From DASSJT01 sp035691065 (GTDB lineage Bacteria > Actinomycetota > Actinomycetes > Actinomycetales > Dermatophilaceae): a DNA stretch of 7,180 bases. This document shows positions 5,801-7,180 of the stretch, piece by piece (within the stretch, counting starts at the first letter, position 1; each line of letters begins with the position of its first letter). The notes beneath the pieces are model-generated. The model searched no databases, was not told where the DNA came from, and worked only from the letters and a program-made list of their open reading frames with translations. The stretch spans positions 1 through 7,180 of the forward strand of contig DASSJT010000107.1 of NCBI GenBank assembly GCA_035691065.1, given 5' to 3'. A program made the translations under genes and the position numbers.

Positions 5801-7180
5801 CCCACCCATCTGGTGAGCACCCTCGGGCTGGCCAGCGAGCTGACCGCCGACAGCGAGCTGGCCCAGGTGCTCGCGGAGCAGCTCGCGGGGCGGCCGGAGG
5901 GCCACCAGGCCGTCGTCGACCTCTACCTCTCCTGGCCGCAGGAGCCGGAGTCGCCCGAGGACGCATCCCGGGAGCTCGCCCAGCTGCTGGGTGGTATGCC
6001 GTTCGCAGCCGACGTGCGGCGGGTCGCCGTGGCGGTGTGTCCGGGGGGCGAGCGCCCGGTGGGCTACTTCACATTCCGCCCGACCGACGACGGCATGGTC
6101 GAGGACCCGCTGGTGCGCGGCATCCACCCCATGGTGGGCCGGCGCCTCAACATATGGCGTCTGCGCGACTTCGAGGTCACGCGGCTGGAGGCACCCGAGG
6201 ACGTCCTGCTCTACCACTGCGTCGCCCGCGGCAACGACGCCGACCAGCGCCTCGTGGCCCTCGCCCAGGTGCGCCAGCTCGCCGTGGTGCGCGACGAGAA
6301 CGGCCGCGTGGTCGCCCTCCCGCATGTCGCCCGCGCGATCGGCAACTGCGTCGAGGCGATCCGGCGCGCCCGCAACGCCCGGGGTGCTGCCGGGGCCCGG
6401 CTCGACATGAACCACGTCTGGGTGTCGATCTGGCCGACGATCGAGGCCGACATCGACCAGCTGACCGCGCTCCAGTCCGAGATCGCGCCGCTGACCGCCG
6501 GAGCCGGCGTCGACGAGGTGCTGGTGCAGGGGCGGCTCGCCGGGCCGGGCGGCCGCACCCTGCCGGTGGCGGGGCGCTTCACCTACCTGCCCGGCTCGGG
6601 GGTGGTCAACAGCGTCGAGCCCCCGCCGACCGAGAAGCTCAAACCGCTCGACGACTACGCCGAGAAGGTGGTCCGGGCCCGCCGCCGCGGCGTGGTCTAC
6701 CCATACGAGCTCCAGGCGATGATCGCCGGCCGTGACGGCACTGCCGTGGAGTACGACCTCGACGACCGCGGCGTCCTGGTGCCGGCGGACCGGCCATACG
6801 GCCTCAACAAGGCCGGCATCATCGCCGGCGTGGTGACCACGCCCACCGCGCGCTACCCCGACGGCGTCACCCGGGTGGTGCTGTGCGGCGACCCGCTCAA
6901 GGCGCTGGGGGCGGTCTCCGAGGCGGAATGCGCCCGGATCATCGCGGGCCTCGACCTGGCCGAGTCGATGCGGGTCCCGGTGGAGTGGTTCGCCATCTCC
7001 GCCGGCGCGCGCATCTCGATGGACTCCGGCACCGAGAACATGGACTGGGTCGCCCGGGCCCTCAAGCGGATCGTGGAGTTCACCCAGGCCGGCGGCGAGA
7101 TCAACGTCGTCGTGGCGGGCATCAACGTCGGCGCACAGCCCTACTGGAACGCCGAGGCCACGATGCTCATGCACACCAAG
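2801..7180 (+). CDS. Fused, eukaryote-type acetyl/acyl-CoA carboxylase (BC-BT-BCCP-central-CT), 3' truncated
   Basis: This is one open frame of 1460 codons running off the right edge. The enzyme carboxylates its own biotin with ATP and bicarbonate, then transfers CO2 to acetyl-CoA (or another acyl-CoA), giving malonyl-CoA for lipid or polyketide synthesis in the cytoplasm. Seen in order: biotin carboxylase, about 1-440, with VNRGEAAMRLI, K164, the ATP-grasp glycine loop GGGGRG (168-173), H214, QRRNQK (238-243), E281, EVNTRLQVEHP (295-305), R343 and TNKSF (424-428); a BT-like linker, about 450-600; a biotinyl domain, about 603-667, with ESMKM and biotin-accepting Lys633; a large central region, about 670-1265, resembling the eukaryotic ACC scaffold (IHPMVGRRLNIWRL from 1108, MNHVW 1203-1207); and the first ~190 residues of the carboxyltransferase, with YPYELQAM (1300-1307), SMDSGTENMDW (1406-1416) and GINVGAQPYWNAEA (1440-1453). 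By analogy about 350-400 residues are missing. Most bacteria split these parts between separate subunits. Asn241 replaces the usual His. The acyl-CoA specificity cannot be read from this part. Confidence 0.93.
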   Translation, partial: MFRRIAIVNRGEAAMRLIHAVRDLNAIGTDQPIETIALHTEGERRAMFVREADHAYNLGPAANRPYLDYEVLERALRETRADAAWVGWGFVAEDPAFAELCERVGVTFIGPSPEAMRKLGDKIGSKLIAEEVGVPVAPWSRGPVDSIDDALAQARTIGYPLMLKATAGGGGRGIRVVTSDDELRDAYDRTRDEAARAFGSGVVFLERLVTGARHVEVQVIADGQGTAWAVGVRDCSVQRRNQKVIEESASPVLEPDQVSDLKASAERLALAVGYRGAGTVEFLYHPGEKFFAFLEVNTRLQVEHPITEVTTDLDLVQAQIHVAAGGRLEGARPDEVGHAIEARLNAEDPDRDFAPSPGRIALLNLPAGPGIRVDTGVGEGDSIPADFDSMIAKIIAYGRTRDEALARLRRAMAETTVVIEGGATNKSFILDLLAQPEVVGAPAGAHGGGAPVWADTAWIDRVRGEGRLVSHANSGVALVAAGIEGYEEEESVERARLLETAHGGRPQVQHRVGRAIDLKLRGTAYKVMVTRIGPHRYRVGVSTGAEEHRVDADLERLDAYKSRITVGGRTHRLVTATHGPVHLVEVDGVSHRVSRDEGGVLRSPAPALVVATPVQAGGEVAAGAPVLVLESMKMETVLPAPFVARVKELLVAPGSQVETGAPLLRLEPVGDGEQAADPGSTGDAVDLDLPGGAVATRAAEERAERARADLTAMLLGYDVDPRDEGRTLGSYLAARDELVTDGSLPESVLAPEIEMLGVFADFAELSRNRPASEELHVENRVHSPREHFHTYLQSLDVERGGLPEQFRSKLGRVLRHYGVTELDRTPALDEAVFRVFLAQQRSAPDVLLATTVLKRWIAEPPPAPPLDAAARDVLDRLVVATQLRFPVVGDLARSVRFRWFEQPLVDADRASVLAGVSDEIEALADPAAPNRTARIEALAAIPEQIVRFLCQRLEHGIPAQEPMLEVLVRRHYRDHELHNLCEFAGGSRPFAAADYTLDGRPTHLVSTLGLASELTADSELAQVLAEQLAGRPEGHQAVVDLYLSWPQEPESPEDASRELAQLLGGMPFAADVRRVAVAVCPGGERPVGYFTFRPTDDGMVEDPLVRGIHPMVGRRLNIWRLRDFEVTRLEAPEDVLLYHCVARGNDADQRLVALAQVRQLAVVRDENGRVVALPHVARAIGNCVEAIRRARNARGAAGARLDMNHVWVSIWPTIEADIDQLTALQSEIAPLTAGAGVDEVLVQGRLAGPGGRTLPVAGRFTYLPGSGVVNSVEPPPTEKLKPLDDYAEKVVRARRRGVVYPYELQAMIAGRDGTAVEYDLDDRGVLVPADRPYGLNKAGIIAGVVTTPTARYPDGVTRVVLCGDPLKALGAVSEAECARIIAGLDLAESMRVPVEWFAISAGARISMDSGTENMDWVARALKRIVEFTQAGGEINVVVAGINVGAQPYWNAEATMLMHTK
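4134..4158. repeat. Perfect 11-bp palindromic hairpin inside the carboxylase gene
   Basis: Bases 4134-4144 (CACACGGGGGC) are exactly complementary to 4148-4158 (GCCCCCGTGTG), with the 3-base loop GGA. It encodes a Gly/Ala/Pro stretch (GAPAGAHGGGAPV, residues 440-452) just after the end of the biotin carboxylase domain, where a flexible linker tolerates extra residues. The core GGGGGCGGAGCCCCC resembles short palindromes that I recall as abundant in high-GC actinobacterial genomes. That resemblance is from memory and is not shown by this window. Confidence 0.8.

Noticed and set aside
3866..7174. A 1102-codon open frame on the minus strand, antisense to the carboxylase
   Set aside because: It is in codon register with the carboxylase, so its stops would be TTA, CTA or TCA codons of the sense gene, which are very rare at this GC content; it ends exactly at the TCA Ser codon at 3866. 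Its sequence is low-complexity and shows no domain, while the sense strand shows a complete chain of carboxylase motifs.

Overview
The window is very GC-rich and looks actinobacterial. GTG starts with strong Shine-Dalgarno sequences, near absence of TTA/CTA codons, hairpin terminators without a T-run, and product families common in Actinomycetes all fit. A Micrococcales member such as an Intrasporangiaceae relative is my best guess, but this is inference and no marker gene is present.

Layout: (1) 1-1395 (+) is the C-terminal part of a probably secreted beta-propeller (BNR/Asp-box, VPS10/GH74-like) protein whose start lies outside the window. (2) 1396-1609 is a convergent intergenic region. 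It holds a near-perfect terminator hairpin (1423-1456), an eight-unit ~12-bp tandem repeat (1492-1582), and a smaller hairpin just past the stop of the minus-strand gene. (3) 1610-1966 (-) encodes a 118-aa UBP-type zinc-finger protein with a GTG start. (4) 2068-2649 (+), divergent from it across about 100 bp, encodes a MobA/MocA-like nucleotidyltransferase. (5) 2650-2800 is intergenic, with weak dyads, one of which might be an operator. (6) 2801 to the window end (+) is one uninterrupted reading frame of 1460 codons. It encodes most of a single-chain acetyl/acyl-CoA carboxylase with the eukaryotic domain order: biotin carboxylase, linker/BT region, biotinyl domain, large central region, and the start of the carboxyltransferase. 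It is still open at the right edge.

The four genes do not form an obvious pathway. The carboxylase would supply malonyl-CoA (or a related carboxylated acyl-CoA) in the cytoplasm and carries its own SD and upstream region. The propeller is extracytoplasmic. The zinc-finger and nucleotidyltransferase genes are short stand-alone units.

The most notable signals are: the eukaryote-type fused carboxylase; a perfect 11-bp GC hairpin in its coding sequence at a domain boundary, possibly an inserted palindromic element; a dispersed word GTATGCC/GGCATAC occurring six times in unrelated reading frames and forming the SD-to-start spacer of both divergent genes; and the 12-bp tandem repeat between convergent genes. 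No tRNA, rRNA, CRISPR array, transposase or phage gene was seen.
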